The notes under the pieces were generated by a model, which was not told the origin of the DNA, made no database searches, and was given only the letters and a program-made list of their open reading frames with translations. Source: Helicobacteraceae bacterium CG2_30_36_10 (lineage in GTDB: Bacteria > Campylobacterota > Campylobacteria > Campylobacterales > Sulfurimonadaceae). Taken from it: DNA of 43,939 nucleotides. The position numbers and the translations under genes are program-made. Shown in pieces: positions 23,217 through 32,793 of the stretch. The stretch is from assembly GCA_001873135.1 (NCBI GenBank), contig MNYP01000143.1:1-43939 (forward strand), in the 5' to 3' direction. The stretch's first letter is position 1, and the number at the start of each line of letters is the position of its first letter.

Positions 23217-25030
23217 GTTTTTTACATCCTGAGTTTATCTACTATATGCTACCGCCTCTGTTTATACTTTTTACCCTTCTGCTCACGCAAAAAGAGTCAC
23301 AAGCTCATTTTTTTAGCCAAGAGGTTATGAGCAAACTCCGCGTTAGTGCCAATACTTTGACACTAAAAGCCAGAAACGGACTTTTCTTTTTAATGGGCTT
23401 TTTAATGATTTTAGCTCTTGCTCAGCCTGTTATTAACGATGGAGTAGTCGAGGTAAAAGCTAAAAGTGCAGATATTATGATAGCGTTGGATATATCGGAC
23501 TCAATGCTTGCAAGCGATGTTTACCCAGACCGTTTGAAACTTGCAAAGAAAAAAGCATTGGAGCTTATAAAGGCAGCACCAAACGAGAGAGTCGGTGTAA
23601 TTGCCTTTGCCAAAAACTCCTATCTTGTCTCACCTCTGAGTTTTGACCATAGTGTGGTAAGTTTTTTGCTCTTGGGGTTAAGTACTGAATCTATTACAGA
23701 AAAAGGAACTGATTTTTTAAGTATGTTAGACGTGGTAGATAACTCTTTAGAAAATAAAAGTAAAAAGTATCTGCTTGTTATCAGCGACGGCGGTGACAGT
23801 AGCGACTTTTCAAGTGAGATACAGAGTGCAAAAGAGAAAAATATAGCTGTTTTTGTTTTAGGCATCGGTACAAAAAAAGGCGCTCCTATAAAGTTAGAAA
23901 ATGGCAATTTCATAAAACACAAAGGAGCTATAATTGTCTCCAAACTCAACGAAAATATAGCAGAGTTTGCGACTTCAACAGGCGGTGTATATATTCAAAA
24001 TTCAAAATCAGACTCTGATGTAAAAGCCATGCTTCGCGAGATAGAAGCCAACAGTGAGCAAAAGGAGTTAAAGAGCGAAGAGGTGCAAAGGTACATTCCG
24101 CTCTTTTACTTTCCAGCTGGGATGGCACTGCTGATATTGTTAATCGCTACGAGTTCTATGAGTAAAAGAGAGAGAGTCAGTCTGCCCTCAGCTTTTATGC
24201 TCTTTGCACTTTTGTTTGTAAATCCACATGCCGAAGCAGGAGTCTTAGATTTTATGGATTTAAAAGAGGCCAAAGAGGCCTATGAAGCCAAAGATTATGA
24301 GAGTGCAACTAAGATATATCAAGAGTATGCGCAGACAAATGACGATGCTCAAGCGTATTATAATGCAGGAAATTCTCTCTACAAGCAGGAGAAGTATGTT
24401 GAGGCATTAGAAGCGTACGAAAAAGCAAATTTTAAGGGTAAAGAGTTAGAGGCTAAAAAACTTTCAAATATGGGAAATGCACATGCCAAACAAGGAACGC
24501 CAGGGAGCCTGCAAAAGGCTGTAGAGTCTTATGAGAACTCTTTAAAAATCAATGAAGACAAAGAAACAAGAGAGAATATGGAAGAGGTAAAAAAGCTTAT
24601 ACAAAAGCAAAAACAAGAAGAGAAGAAAGAAGACCCAAAAGAGGATAAAAAAGACGATAAAGAGTCAAAAGATAAAAAAGAAGATAAAAATAAAGACTCC
24701 AAAGACGGCGATAAATCAAAAGATACATCTGATGAAGAGAGTCAAAAAGATTCAAAAGATAAATCTGATGAGAAAAAAGATAGTACTAAAAGTGAACAAG
24801 AAAAACAAGAAGAGCAGCAGAAAAAACAGGATAAAGAAAAACAGAATGAAGAAAAAGATAAAAATAAGAGTGATTCAGTCTCTTCGAGTGCAGATGAGCA
24901 AGAGTTTGAAATGAGTGAAGCAGAAGAGCAGAAATGGCTAAAACAGCTTAACTCTGGGCAAAATACATACATGTATCAACTCAACAACGAAGAACCTAAA
25001 GGGGAGAACTTAGATGAAAAACCTTGGTAA
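23213..25030 (+). CDS. batB: BatB-BatC fusion: vWA plus TPR membrane protein
   Basis: This 605-residue protein joins two Bat proteins. The N-terminal half is BatB-like: two membrane helices, a vWA domain with ALDISDSM (metal site, near residue 91), and a closing helix near residues 293-312. A second hydrophobic segment (SAFMLFALLFVNPHAEAG) then leads to BatC-like TPR units (about 345-450: AKEAYEAKDYESATKIYQEYA, then AYYNAGNSLYKQ). A Lys/Glu/Asp/Ser-rich low-complexity stretch (about 460-575) is likely disordered. The motif copy at 24223-24232 encodes Asn-Pro-His-Ala exactly at the BatB/BatC join. An AGGGGGAAA ribosome binding site precedes the start. Confidence 0.88.
   Translation: MSFLHPEFIYYMLPPLFILFTLLLTQKESQAHFFSQEVMSKLRVSANTLTLKARNGLFFLMGFLMILALAQPVINDGVVEVKAKSADIMIALDISDSMLASDVYPDRLKLAKKKALELIKAAPNERVGVIAFAKNSYLVSPLSFDHSVVSFLLLGLSTESITEKGTDFLSMLDVVDNSLENKSKKYLLVISDGGDSSDFSSEIQSAKEKNIAVFVLGIGTKKGAPIKLENGNFIKHKGAIIVSKLNENIAEFATSTGGVYIQNSKSDSDVKAMLREIEANSEQKELKSEEVQRYIPLFYFPAGMALLILLIATSSMSKRERVSLPSAFMLFALLFVNPHAEAGVLDFMDLKEAKEAYEAKDYESATKIYQEYAQTNDDAQAYYNAGNSLYKQEKYVEALEAYEKANFKGKELEAKKLSNMGNAHAKQGTPGSLQKAVESYENSLKINEDKETRENMEEVKKLIQKQKQEEKKEDPKEDKKDDKESKDKKEDKNKDSKDGDKSKDTSDEESQKDSKDKSDEKKDSTKSEQEKQEEQQKKQDKEKQNEEKDKNKSDSVSSSADEQEFEMSEAEEQKWLKQLNSGQNTYMYQLNNEEPKGENLDEKPW
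24223..24232 (-). repeat. GGCATGTGGA motif copy at the BatB/BatC join
   Basis: Exact 9-mer core on the minus strand, read as Asn-Pro-His-Ala. A near match, TGCACATGCC (24478-24487), lies 246 bases further on and is read as Asn-Ala-His-Ala. Confidence 0.75.
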
Positions 25031-26432
25031 AATAATACTATTACTATTTTTATGTGCCCCTGCCATATATGCTTCCGTCGTGGCTAGTGTAAGTGACAAA
25101 AGCATCGCTGTTGGGGACATGGTAACTTATAATCTAGCTATTACCGGCGAGAATATTAAAAGACCGCAGATTAACAGACTATGCGAGAGTGATGTCATCT
25201 CTAGCGCTTCTCAAACAAGCATACAGATGATAAATGGCGATTATAAAAAAAACTATACTTTAAGTTATAAGTTTATGCCTCAAAAAAGTTGTGAGATTAC
25301 TCCGATTGAAGTTGAGATTAATGGAAAAACTGAGTTAAGTAATGCAGTAAATATAGAAGTTAAAGCTACAGATGTTGCAAAAGATTCAGACTTTGTTCTA
25401 ACGCTTATAAGCTCTAAAAAAGAGGTTTATGTTGGTGAGCCGTTTGAACTTACCATTCTTTTAAAACAAAAGCAAAATGCCGAGGCAGTGGACAGCAAGT
25501 TTATAGCTCCGGAGTTAAAAGGTTTTTGGATTAAGTCAGAGTCTAAGCCTGAGCGTTTGGAGGAGGATGAATGCACAATAACAAAATTAAGCTATATGAT
25601 GTCGCCCCAAAGAGAAGGAAACATAAAAATAACTCCCGCACAACTACGTATTGCTTCAAGAAGCAACACAAGAGACAGTTGGGGCGCCTGGGTTGCAAAT
25701 TTAAAGTGGCGAACTTACTTCTCTAATGAGATAAGTTTAGATGTTAAACCGCTGCCTGCAGGTCTTGATTTGGTTGGAGATTTTACCATAGAAGCCATTG
25801 CAGACAAAAATGAAATAAATGCAAATGAAGCCGTGAATGTTACGCTCAGAGTAAAAGGAAAGGGCAATTTAGAAGATATAAAAACTTTTAAACCATACAT
25901 AGAGGGCGTGAGCGTTTTTGATGAGAAAATAAATATACAAAACTCAACATTATCCCAAAAAATGGCATTTGTAGCTGACAAAGATTTCGTCATTCCTCCT
26001 TTTGAACTCAGGTTTTTTAACCCAGAAAACAAAGAGATTAAAACTGTTTCAACAAAAGAGATACATATAAAAGTAAAAAATGCTTCACCTCAAGCAGAAC
26101 TGCTTATAAAAAGGGAAGAACAACCAAAAATTGAGCCTGTTCAAACAGTTCAAAAAGAGTTTGACACTCTTTGGGCAGTACTGACTTTTATGCTAGGCTT
26201 GGCATGTGGAATGATTATAGTTTACCTCAAACCATGGAGCTATTTTAGAAAAGAAAAAAAGCTCTCTATTAAAGAGCCAAAAACACTTTTAGTAAAACTT
26301 TTACCCTATAAAAATGATGAAAAGGTAAGAGAAATTATAGAGATTTTGGAAAAAAATATTTATGAAAATGCCAATTTGGAGTATGATAAAAAAGCATTAA
26401 AAGAGTGTTTGAAAAAGTACTCTTTAATCTAA
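25014..26432 (+). CDS. batD: BatD-like oxygen tolerance protein
   Basis: This 472-residue protein matches BatD. It has a signal peptide (IILLLFLCAPAIYASV, about residues 7-22) and repeated beta-sandwich domains, with the BatD pattern SDKSIAVGDMVTYNLAI and the later repeat KKEVYVGEPFELTILLKQ. A membrane helix follows at about residues 385-402 (FMLGLACGMIIVYL), then a cytosolic tail. Most of the protein should be periplasmic. A motif copy (26201-26211) is read as Leu-Ala-Cys-Gly-Met in the membrane helix, the same peptide as in the small protein at 21893. It overlaps the previous gene by 17 bases with a GGGGAG binding site, and overlaps convergent tyrA by 9. Confidence 0.85.
   Translation: MKNLGKIILLLFLCAPAIYASVVASVSDKSIAVGDMVTYNLAITGENIKRPQINRLCESDVISSASQTSIQMINGDYKKNYTLSYKFMPQKSCEITPIEVEINGKTELSNAVNIEVKATDVAKDSDFVLTLISSKKEVYVGEPFELTILLKQKQNAEAVDSKFIAPELKGFWIKSESKPERLEEDECTITKLSYMMSPQREGNIKITPAQLRIASRSNTRDSWGAWVANLKWRTYFSNEISLDVKPLPAGLDLVGDFTIEAIADKNEINANEAVNVTLRVKGKGNLEDIKTFKPYIEGVSVFDEKINIQNSTLSQKMAFVADKDFVIPPFELRFFNPENKEIKTVSTKEIHIKVKNASPQAELLIKREEQPKIEPVQTVQKEFDTLWAVLTFMLGLACGMIIVYLKPWSYFRKEKKLSIKEPKTLLVKLLPYKNDEKVREIIEILEKNIYENANLEYDKKALKECLKKYSLI
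26201..26211 (+). repeat. GGCATGTGGAA motif copy in batD membrane helix
   Basis: Exact 11-mer, read as Leu-Ala-Cys-Gly-Met in the single membrane helix of BatD. Confidence 0.8.
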
Positions 26433-27254
26433 AACATCATGAAGCGTGTTCCCTTCTTTCATGAATTTGTTAACTTTTTCCCACTCATCGTTGGCGATGC
26501 TCTCTTTTAGCTTAGAGAGCTCACTCTCAAAAACTGTAATAGCTTCAAGCAAATTTGTTTTGTTTTGTCTGAAAATATCTTCCCACATATGCGGTGAACT
26601 TTTTGCAAGTCTGCTCATTGAACGAAAACCACCGGCTGCAAGTGCTAAAATATTGTTTTTATTTTCTTGTTTCATTACAGCATTCGCAATTGAATAAGAG
26701 ATGGCATGGGGCATGTGGGAAATAAAAGCTGCATGACGGTCATGCTGATGAGATGTCATGAAGTGTTTTTTCATGCCAAGTGCTTTAAACACCTTTTTCG
26801 CTATATTTTTTTGAATCTCTCCACTCTCTTCTAAATCACATAAAACTACAACTTTATTTTCATATAGTTTTTCAATCGCTGCTTGGGGACCAAAGTTTTC
26901 CGTTCCGGTCATTGGATGAGCCGCTACAAAGTTTTTTCTCATTTGGGGAGGTATTGAAGAAACTATGATCTCTTTAGTACTCCCCAAATCTATAATTGTT
27001 GTGTTTTTATTTACGTCAATTAAATTTTGTAGAGCAGATATGATCCCATTTACTGGTATTGCTAAAAAAATAATATCAAAATTTTTAATCTCTTCAAACT
27101 CTACAATTTTATCTACTAGTTTTAATCGTAAGGCATCTTTTATATGCTCTTCATTGTGATCGCTGCCCACAATATTATCAATAAAATCTAAGTGCTTTAA
27201 ACTGAGTGCAAGCGAACCACCCATCAATCCCAACCCTACTATTGCTACATTCAT
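26424..27254 (-). CDS. tyrA: Prephenate dehydrogenase
   Basis: This 276-residue NAD-dependent enzyme oxidises and decarboxylates prephenate to 4-hydroxyphenylpyruvate for tyrosine synthesis. The Rossmann loop GLGLMGGSLA is at residues 7-16. The conserved blocks are DLGSTKEIIV, AAHPMTGTENFGP (catalytic His region near residue 117), HDRHAAFISHMPHAIS and AAGGFRSMSRLAKSSP. No chorismate mutase or ACT domain is fused. It is convergent with batD, with a 9-base overlap, and divergent from bamA. The motif-like GGCATGTGG at 26710-26718 is explained by the conserved Ser-His-Met-Pro codons and need not be a true copy. Confidence 0.94.
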   Translation of the reverse strand: MNVAIVGLGLMGGSLALSLKHLDFIDNIVGSDHNEEHIKDALRLKLVDKIVEFEEIKNFDIIFLAIPVNGIISALQNLIDVNKNTTIIDLGSTKEIIVSSIPPQMRKNFVAAHPMTGTENFGPQAAIEKLYENKVVVLCDLEESGEIQKNIAKKVFKALGMKKHFMTSHQHDRHAAFISHMPHAISYSIANAVMKQENKNNILALAAGGFRSMSRLAKSSPHMWEDIFRQNKTNLLEAITVFESELSKLKESIANDEWEKVNKFMKEGNTLHDVLD

Positions 27255-27354
27255 ATATCTTCTCTCTTTAAAAGTAGTGAATTATACAGAGTTTACTTAA
27301 CATTAACCTCATAAAAGGTAAAATCATTTCTTATTTTACAATCATGGAATTTTA

Positions 27355-29580
27355 ATGAGAATATTTTTAGCAACAATGCTAACCCTGCTAACTGTGAATT
27401 TGTCCGCAATAACGATTAAATCAATTAAATATGAGGGAATGGTTCATATTTCCCAAACTGTTGCCCTGAGAATGCTAGAGTTTGAAGTTGGTGATACCAT
27501 AGATGACAAAGCTATTGACACATCAATTCAAAAGTATTTTAAGCAAGGTTATTTTGATGATGTTTGGGTTGATGAAGAAGATGGTGCATTGACATTTCAT
27601 TTTAAAGAAAAAGCAATCATTTCAAAAGTAGAATTAAAAGGCTACAAAGAGAACGACAAAGATATAAAAGACAATGTTGTCCAGATTAAAAAAGGCACCT
27701 TATATGATGAGAAAAAATTAGAGGCTGCAAAAAAAAGAATTATTGAGGCTATCTCTCAAGATGGTAAAATTGATACAGTTGTAGAGGTAGAAAAAGAGTA
27801 TTTAGAAAATGGAAGTATAAAAGTTACATTCATTGTAAATGAGGGTGAAAAAATTATCATTAACCATTTGGATTATTCAGGTCTTATCGGACTTGACAGT
27901 GATATGTTTAATGAAGTTATAGCGAACAAAGAGCATCAATTTATGGGCTGGTTCTGGGGACGCAATGATGGAAAGATGAGTCTAACTGATTTACAATACG
28001 ACCCGCTTAGAATACGTGATACGTATATGCAATACGGCTACCTTGATGCTAAAGTCAATGAACCATTTGTTAGAGTTAACTTTGACCATTATACTGCTGA
28101 CATGAGTTATCAAGTAGAAGAGGGCGAAGTTTATATTATCAGCGGAGTTGTTTTAAATCAAGTACAACAAGTTGTTGATAATGCTGTGATAGAAGAAAAT
28201 ATTAAACTAATAAAAGATGAAGTTTTCAATATAAAAACTTTTCGTGAAGATGCAGAAAAAATAAAAACAATTATTGCAGATTTAGGTTACGCTTATGTGC
28301 AAGTTACACCAGACCTGAAAAAAGATAAAGAAAAGCATACTGTTGAGGTTGCTTTTAGAATAACTCCAGGTGAAAAAGTAAAAATAAGAGATGTGATAAT
28401 TTCAGGCAACAACAGAACTTTAGATAGAATTATTAGAAGAGAGCTTTATTTAGGGCCTGGAGATATGTATTCATTGACAGATTTAAAAGATTCTCGTAAC
28501 TCCTTAGGTAGACTCGGTTTCTTTGACGGAAATACTATTGAAGAAAAAAGAATTGACAACCAAACAATGGATTTAATCGTCAAAGTTAAAGAAGCACCAA
28601 CCGGAAACATTCAACTTGGTGGTGGATATGGAAGTTATGGCGGACTTTTAGTGAGCGTTGCAGTTAACGACAGAAATGTTTGGGGTTCAGGAATAAACGT
28701 AGGAGTTAAAGCAGAAAAGTCAGAGATGGCTCAAAACTACTCTTTCAACATCTCTAATCCAAGATTGAATGACAGCGACTTTAGTGGTAACTTTTCAATA
28801 TTTAAATCTATCTCTATATATAATGATTATACTGTAAGTAGTGACGGTGTGAGTGTTGGAGTAGGACATAGATTTTCTAGACATATAAGTGGCTATATGG
28901 GCTATGGCTATTCAAAAAATAGTTATTCAGATGTTAATGCAACCCTTTACCCTAATTTAGAGCCATACGGGAAAAGTTCTGTGACAATAAGTGCTAGTTT
29001 TGATGACACTGATGATTATTACCTTCCTCGTGAAGGTAGTACACTCAGTCAGAGTTTTGAAAAATCCGGTCTTAGTGCTGATGCTGATTTCTTTAAAAGT
29101 AGAACAAACTTTGCAAAATATATAGGTCTAGAAGAGTATCTTAGTTTTGATGCAATCTTTAGATATAAGGCTAGGTTTAATTATGCAGCAGATACAGGTT
29201 ATCTTCCTATTGCTGAGAAGTTTTACATGGGTGGATTAGGGAGTGTTAGAGGCTATGAGTCTTACTCTATTTCTCCAAAGATTGAGGATTTAACAGCAGC
29301 AGATGGTTTCAGAAGAGTGGGTGGTACGCAAACATTTTCAAATAATGTTGAGCTTAGCCTCCCCCTTGTTCCCAAAGCAAAAATGCGTCTAGTAGCTTTT
29401 GTGGACTGGGGTTTTATAGGTGACGATACTTTAAATGAATTTTCTCGTGGTGGTTACGGCTTAGGGCTTGAGTGGTTTTCTCCGGTTGGCCCAATACAAC
29501 TAATGTTTGCTCGTCCACTTAATGAACAAGAGGGCGATAGGACAGCTGGCTTTGAGTTTACAATGGGACAAAGGTTTTAG
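27355..29580 (+). CDS. bamA: Outer membrane protein assembly factor BamA
   Basis: This 741-residue protein inserts beta-barrel proteins into the outer membrane. It has a signal peptide (IFLATMLTLLTVNLSA), then about five POTRA repeats (residues about 19-415, visible as repeated strands such as ISKVELKGYKEN and KIRDVIISGNNRTLDR). The C-terminal barrel includes the conserved FYMGGLGSVRGYE segment (near residue 623, the VRGYE variant of the VRGF/Y motif) and ends in an aromatic residue (GQRF), as expected for a barrel signal. Length is typical. It is divergent from tyrA and convergent with ppx, four bases apart. Confidence 0.95.
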   Translation: MRIFLATMLTLLTVNLSAITIKSIKYEGMVHISQTVALRMLEFEVGDTIDDKAIDTSIQKYFKQGYFDDVWVDEEDGALTFHFKEKAIISKVELKGYKENDKDIKDNVVQIKKGTLYDEKKLEAAKKRIIEAISQDGKIDTVVEVEKEYLENGSIKVTFIVNEGEKIIINHLDYSGLIGLDSDMFNEVIANKEHQFMGWFWGRNDGKMSLTDLQYDPLRIRDTYMQYGYLDAKVNEPFVRVNFDHYTADMSYQVEEGEVYIISGVVLNQVQQVVDNAVIEENIKLIKDEVFNIKTFREDAEKIKTIIADLGYAYVQVTPDLKKDKEKHTVEVAFRITPGEKVKIRDVIISGNNRTLDRIIRRELYLGPGDMYSLTDLKDSRNSLGRLGFFDGNTIEEKRIDNQTMDLIVKVKEAPTGNIQLGGGYGSYGGLLVSVAVNDRNVWGSGINVGVKAEKSEMAQNYSFNISNPRLNDSDFSGNFSIFKSISIYNDYTVSSDGVSVGVGHRFSRHISGYMGYGYSKNSYSDVNATLYPNLEPYGKSSVTISASFDDTDDYYLPREGSTLSQSFEKSGLSADADFFKSRTNFAKYIGLEEYLSFDAIFRYKARFNYAADTGYLPIAEKFYMGGLGSVRGYESYSISPKIEDLTAADGFRRVGGTQTFSNNVELSLPLVPKAKMRLVAFVDWGFIGDDTLNEFSRGGYGLGLEWFSPVGPIQLMFARPLNEQEGDRTAGFEFTMGQRF

Positions 29581-29583
29581 GGT

Positions 29584-31044
29584 TTAAAATTCAACTTGTA
29601 AATTGTTAATTGTATTTAATTTATTTACAGCTTCTCTGCTTAAATATAAAGTTTTATCTGACTTTATATTTAACACTCCTTCGCTAAAACTCAATTCAAA
29701 ATCAATGTTTAAAGGTCTATGACTAAGCAAGGCAATACTAAGTGACAATAAATAACTTAAAGACTCTATAGTATTGTTATCTGGAAGTAAAATGCTGTAT
29801 TCATTTATGTGGCTACTTGAGGGAAGTTTATATTTTGCATATTTGGACAGAGTTGCTATCAGCATAATCTGACTATGTGTAAACCCATATTCTAAAGCAT
29901 TTTGGAGTATATAATAGCTGTGTTTGTGATTTGAATAAAAATGGATATTGCTTCCTATAGGATAGAGTTTCGCCGCAATCGCCAATTCATATCTGTAGGC
30001 ACTATTTATACCAAGATGCTTATATGTTAAATCAAACAGTTTTTTATTTAGGGCACTTAACTGATTTGAATACGAGCTCTCACTAATATAAGAATCGAGT
30101 AAATATTTTACTGAAGTGTTGTAGTTTGCAGGGAATTTATCTTTAGAATTTCTAAGCAAATCTGCTAAGAAAACACCCTCTCTAACCCCTACACCACTTG
30201 AAATAAGCTTATTTATAGTTAGTTTGTTCAGGACTCTTTCTAAAATCAGAGCACCGGGTTTGATGACATCAAATCTATCGCTTTTGATTCCAAGTTTTTT
30301 TAATTTAGCTTCATTTGCTTTTAAAACTGAGGTTATAAATTTTTTAAAATCTGTATTAGAACATTCAAAACCATGAATTTTATCTAGAGGATATTTTTTT
30401 TTCTGCATCACTGCTGTCGAAATTGCTCTAAAAGTTCCGCCAATACCTATGATTTCAGAAGGGTTAAGATTGTCTAAGGCTTCTAATTTTTTATCTATAT
30501 ATACAACTGCTTCTTTTATCTTACGTTTGTCAAAGAAAAGTTCTTTTAGTCTTACTGTCCCAAGTGCTATAGAGATTGTATTAGTAACATTTTTCCCATT
30601 AATGATTGAAAATTCCGTAGATCCGCCACCGATGTCTATGCTTAGAGCATTAGACTGTTCAGGAAGCAGGTTAGCACAGGCAATAGCACCATAATAGGCT
30701 TCTTGTTGACCATCAATTATACGCATGTTTAATTTTAAATGAGTTTTTACTTTGTCTAAAAAGTATTTTTGGTTTGGGGCATCTCTAAGTGCTGAAGTTG
30801 CAACACAGAGTGTTTTTCTAGCCTTAAATGAGGCGGCAATATTTATAAAACCCTCAAGAGTATCAAAGGTTCTCTGCATGGGAATTTCTTGAAGATTACC
30901 ATTGTTTTTATAAGCATTTTCAGAAATTCTCACCTTACTTTTTGCTTCATGAAGTAGATGAAATGCAAAACGACTCGTTTTTTCATAAATTACCATTCTA
31001 ATCGAGTTAGAACCAATATCTATGACTGCTACTCGTTTTGCCAT
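29584..31044 (-). CDS. ppx: Ppx/GppA exopolyphosphatase family protein
   Basis: This 486-residue actin-fold phosphatase carries the first phosphate loop IDIGSNSIRMVIYE near residues 9-22, the second LSIDIGGGSTEFSI near residue 140, and IIGIGGTFRAIST near residue 200. A C-terminal HD-like helical domain follows. Family members remove phosphate from polyphosphate or convert pppGpp to ppGpp; which applies here is not clear from sequence. It is the last gene of the leftward block and follows the ferredoxin gene by 10 bases, the order I recall for gppA and fdxB in Campylobacter jejuni. Confidence 0.92.
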   Translation of the reverse strand: MAKRVAVIDIGSNSIRMVIYEKTSRFAFHLLHEAKSKVRISENAYKNNGNLQEIPMQRTFDTLEGFINIAASFKARKTLCVATSALRDAPNQKYFLDKVKTHLKLNMRIIDGQQEAYYGAIACANLLPEQSNALSIDIGGGSTEFSIINGKNVTNTISIALGTVRLKELFFDKRKIKEAVVYIDKKLEALDNLNPSEIIGIGGTFRAISTAVMQKKKYPLDKIHGFECSNTDFKKFITSVLKANEAKLKKLGIKSDRFDVIKPGALILERVLNKLTINKLISSGVGVREGVFLADLLRNSKDKFPANYNTSVKYLLDSYISESSYSNQLSALNKKLFDLTYKHLGINSAYRYELAIAAKLYPIGSNIHFYSNHKHSYYILQNALEYGFTHSQIMLIATLSKYAKYKLPSSSHINEYSILLPDNNTIESLSYLLSLSIALLSHRPLNIDFELSFSEGVLNIKSDKTLYLSREAVNKLNTINNLQVEF

Positions 31045-31054
31045 TGAGTAGCCT

Positions 31055-31306
31055 TTATTCTTCGTCTTGTAGGTTTCGATACTTAAACTGTAGCTCTGCT
31101 ATTGATTCAACATTGTCTTTGTCTGGGACTATACAGTCAACAGGACAAACTGATATACAGGCGGGTTCGTCATATACATTAACACATTCCGTGCATCTGT
31201 CAGGGTCTATAAAGTAAATCGGATCACCCTCTTCAATCGCTGTAGTTGGGCACTCTTCGCGACAAGCATCACATGCTATACATTCATCATTTATTATCAA
31301 AGCCAT
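31055..31306 (-). CDS. fdxB: 2[4Fe-4S] ferredoxin, YfhL/Fdx type
   Basis: This 83-residue ferredoxin binds two [4Fe-4S] clusters. The first set is Cys9, Cys12, Cys15 and Cys19 (CIACDACREECP). The second is Cys38, Cys41, Cys50 and Cys54, with an 8-residue insertion between the second and third cysteines (CTECVNVYDEPACISVCP) and a further Cys58. That insertion and the C-terminal helix are typical of the YfhL-like or Alvin group with low redox potential. It should carry electrons in the cytosol; the partner is unknown. It lies between ppx and the histidine kinase gene. Confidence 0.93.
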   Translation of the reverse strand: MALIINDECIACDACREECPTTAIEEGDPIYFIDPDRCTECVNVYDEPACISVCPVDCIVPDKDNVESIAELQFKYRNLQDEE

Positions 31307-31392
31307 TGTTAAACCTTATCTATATTATCTATAATTTTTCGTGACCGATTTATATCAGAATATAGCTTTATTATTTTTTAAATTATTTAATT

Positions 31393-32691
31393 CTACTTCT
31401 TTCTTGGAATATTGCATGAAAGTTTTGAATTTAATTGTAAAGAAGCGACTGTCCCATCAACACCATCGGTTCTATTTTTAATTTTAATTTTGGCTCCGAG
31501 TGCATCAGCTCCACTTTTTGCTAAAAAGAGTCCTAGTCCTACCCCAGACTTATTTCCCTGTCTTTTAAAAGGGGCATAGAGGTCTACCGTTTCATCAATT
31601 CCGCACCCTTCATCTATTACTTCTATAAGCAATCCAGCATCATCAAGTGAACTTTTAAGAGTTACCGGTTTATCCGTAGGAGTGAATTTTAAAGCATTTT
31701 GTAAAAAGTTTTGAATTATTTGATTTAAGAGGGTCACCTGAATCATAGTCATAAAACTATTTGGTTGAAAATCAGTGTGTAACTCTTTGCCTTCGCTCTC
31801 TGCTAATAGTTTAAAATCTTCCGCTTTTTGTTTAAGCAGAGCTATTATGTCAGCTTCAACAGGTTTATCAAACTGTGCCCCCTCTTGACGACCAATATTA
31901 AGTATATTAGAGACGATAATATTCATTTCGTCAATAGTCCTGTTAGTTACCTTAAGTGCATCTATATACTCTTCAGGTGAACGTTTTTTAATTAAAGTTA
32001 CTTGGTTCTTTAATTTGATTACAGCTAGTGGAGTTTTAAGTTCATGCGCAGTTCCTATAAAGAGTTCTTTTTGATACTTAACAAAGTTCTGTATTCTAGA
32101 TATTAAATGATTTATAGTGACCCCAAGTGGTTCAAACTCTTCTGGTAGTTCTTTTATTATAATGGGTTTCATAAGATGTTCATTCATATTGGAGAGTCTT
32201 GAGCTAAGAGTTTTAACTGGTATTACTAACATTTTTGAAAGCCCGATAGCATATATAATAACAAGCAAAAAACCTGCAATATTTATTATAAAAATATAGT
32301 GAAGAATTTTATCTAGCAGTATTTTGGTTGGAGTAATCTCTTTTGTAACTTTGAGGTAGCTGATATCTTTTAAATTAAATGGATAAATGAGAGTTAAGTA
32401 TGTTGATTTTTCTACTGTATCTTCATATAAGTCAACATTTACTTCAGGCTTTTTGAGATAAATAATTTCAACACTTAAACTTAATTGTGAGTCTGAAAAT
32501 ATCCCTATTTGCTCAATAGATTTATTGTTGGCTATATTTTTGGCATAGTGAAGCAGTTCTTGACGTTTTTCATCATAAATTGATTTCTCTATATAAAAGT
32601 ATAAAATAGATGAAAATATAAAGATGAGAGAGGCTGATGCAAAGATGAGTTTAATTAAAAAACTACGCCTAATACTTCTTTTTGAAAACAT
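31393..32691 (-). CDS. Membrane sensor histidine kinase next to CosR-like regulator
   Basis: This 432-residue kinase has two membrane helices (about residues 12-30 and 132-152) that frame a periplasmic sensor of about 100 residues with no recognised fold. A HAMP-like linker follows, then the dimerisation helix with the phospho-acceptor His in IGTAHELKTPLAVIK. The ATPase domain has the N box (QNFLQNALKFTP), the G1 box (DEGCGID) and the G2 box (KSGVGLGLFLAK). It is 102 bases downstream of the response regulator gene on the same strand, so the two should form a pair. This matters because the related regulators in Helicobacter and Campylobacter have no kinase partner. Confidence 0.9.
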   Translation of the reverse strand: MFSKRSIRRSFLIKLIFASASLIFIFSSILYFYIEKSIYDEKRQELLHYAKNIANNKSIEQIGIFSDSQLSLSVEIIYLKKPEVNVDLYEDTVEKSTYLTLIYPFNLKDISYLKVTKEITPTKILLDKILHYIFIINIAGFLLVIIYAIGLSKMLVIPVKTLSSRLSNMNEHLMKPIIIKELPEEFEPLGVTINHLISRIQNFVKYQKELFIGTAHELKTPLAVIKLKNQVTLIKKRSPEEYIDALKVTNRTIDEMNIIVSNILNIGRQEGAQFDKPVEADIIALLKQKAEDFKLLAESEGKELHTDFQPNSFMTMIQVTLLNQIIQNFLQNALKFTPTDKPVTLKSSLDDAGLLIEVIDEGCGIDETVDLYAPFKRQGNKSGVGLGLFLAKSGADALGAKIKIKNRTDGVDGTVASLQLNSKLSCNIPRKK

Positions 32692-32761
32692 ATTTTTACC
32701 TTACTCACAAGTGTTTGTTATTATAACAAAAGTAGATTTAAAAGATAAGAGTTTGGAGGTT

Positions 32762-32777
32762 CAGCCCAAAAGGGCTG
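32762..32777 (-). terminator. GC-rich hairpin between regulator and kinase genes
   Basis: CAGCCC (32762-32767) and GGGCTG (32772-32777) form a 6-bp GC stem with a 4-base loop, just past the regulator stop codon. It could lower kinase expression relative to the regulator. No T-run follows. Confidence 0.5.
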
Positions 32778-32793
32778 CAGTTTAGAAAAGGAA

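Noticed and set aside
24732-24972. Lys-rich and Ser/Cys-rich small frames on both strands
   Set aside because: They are shadows of the Lys/Glu/Ser-rich low-complexity tail of the BatB-BatC protein.
26710-26718. GGCATGTGG copy in tyrA as independent evidence for the repeat
   Set aside because: It encodes the conserved Ser-His-Met-Pro of prephenate dehydrogenases, so protein constraint may explain it. I keep it in the count but do not rely on it.
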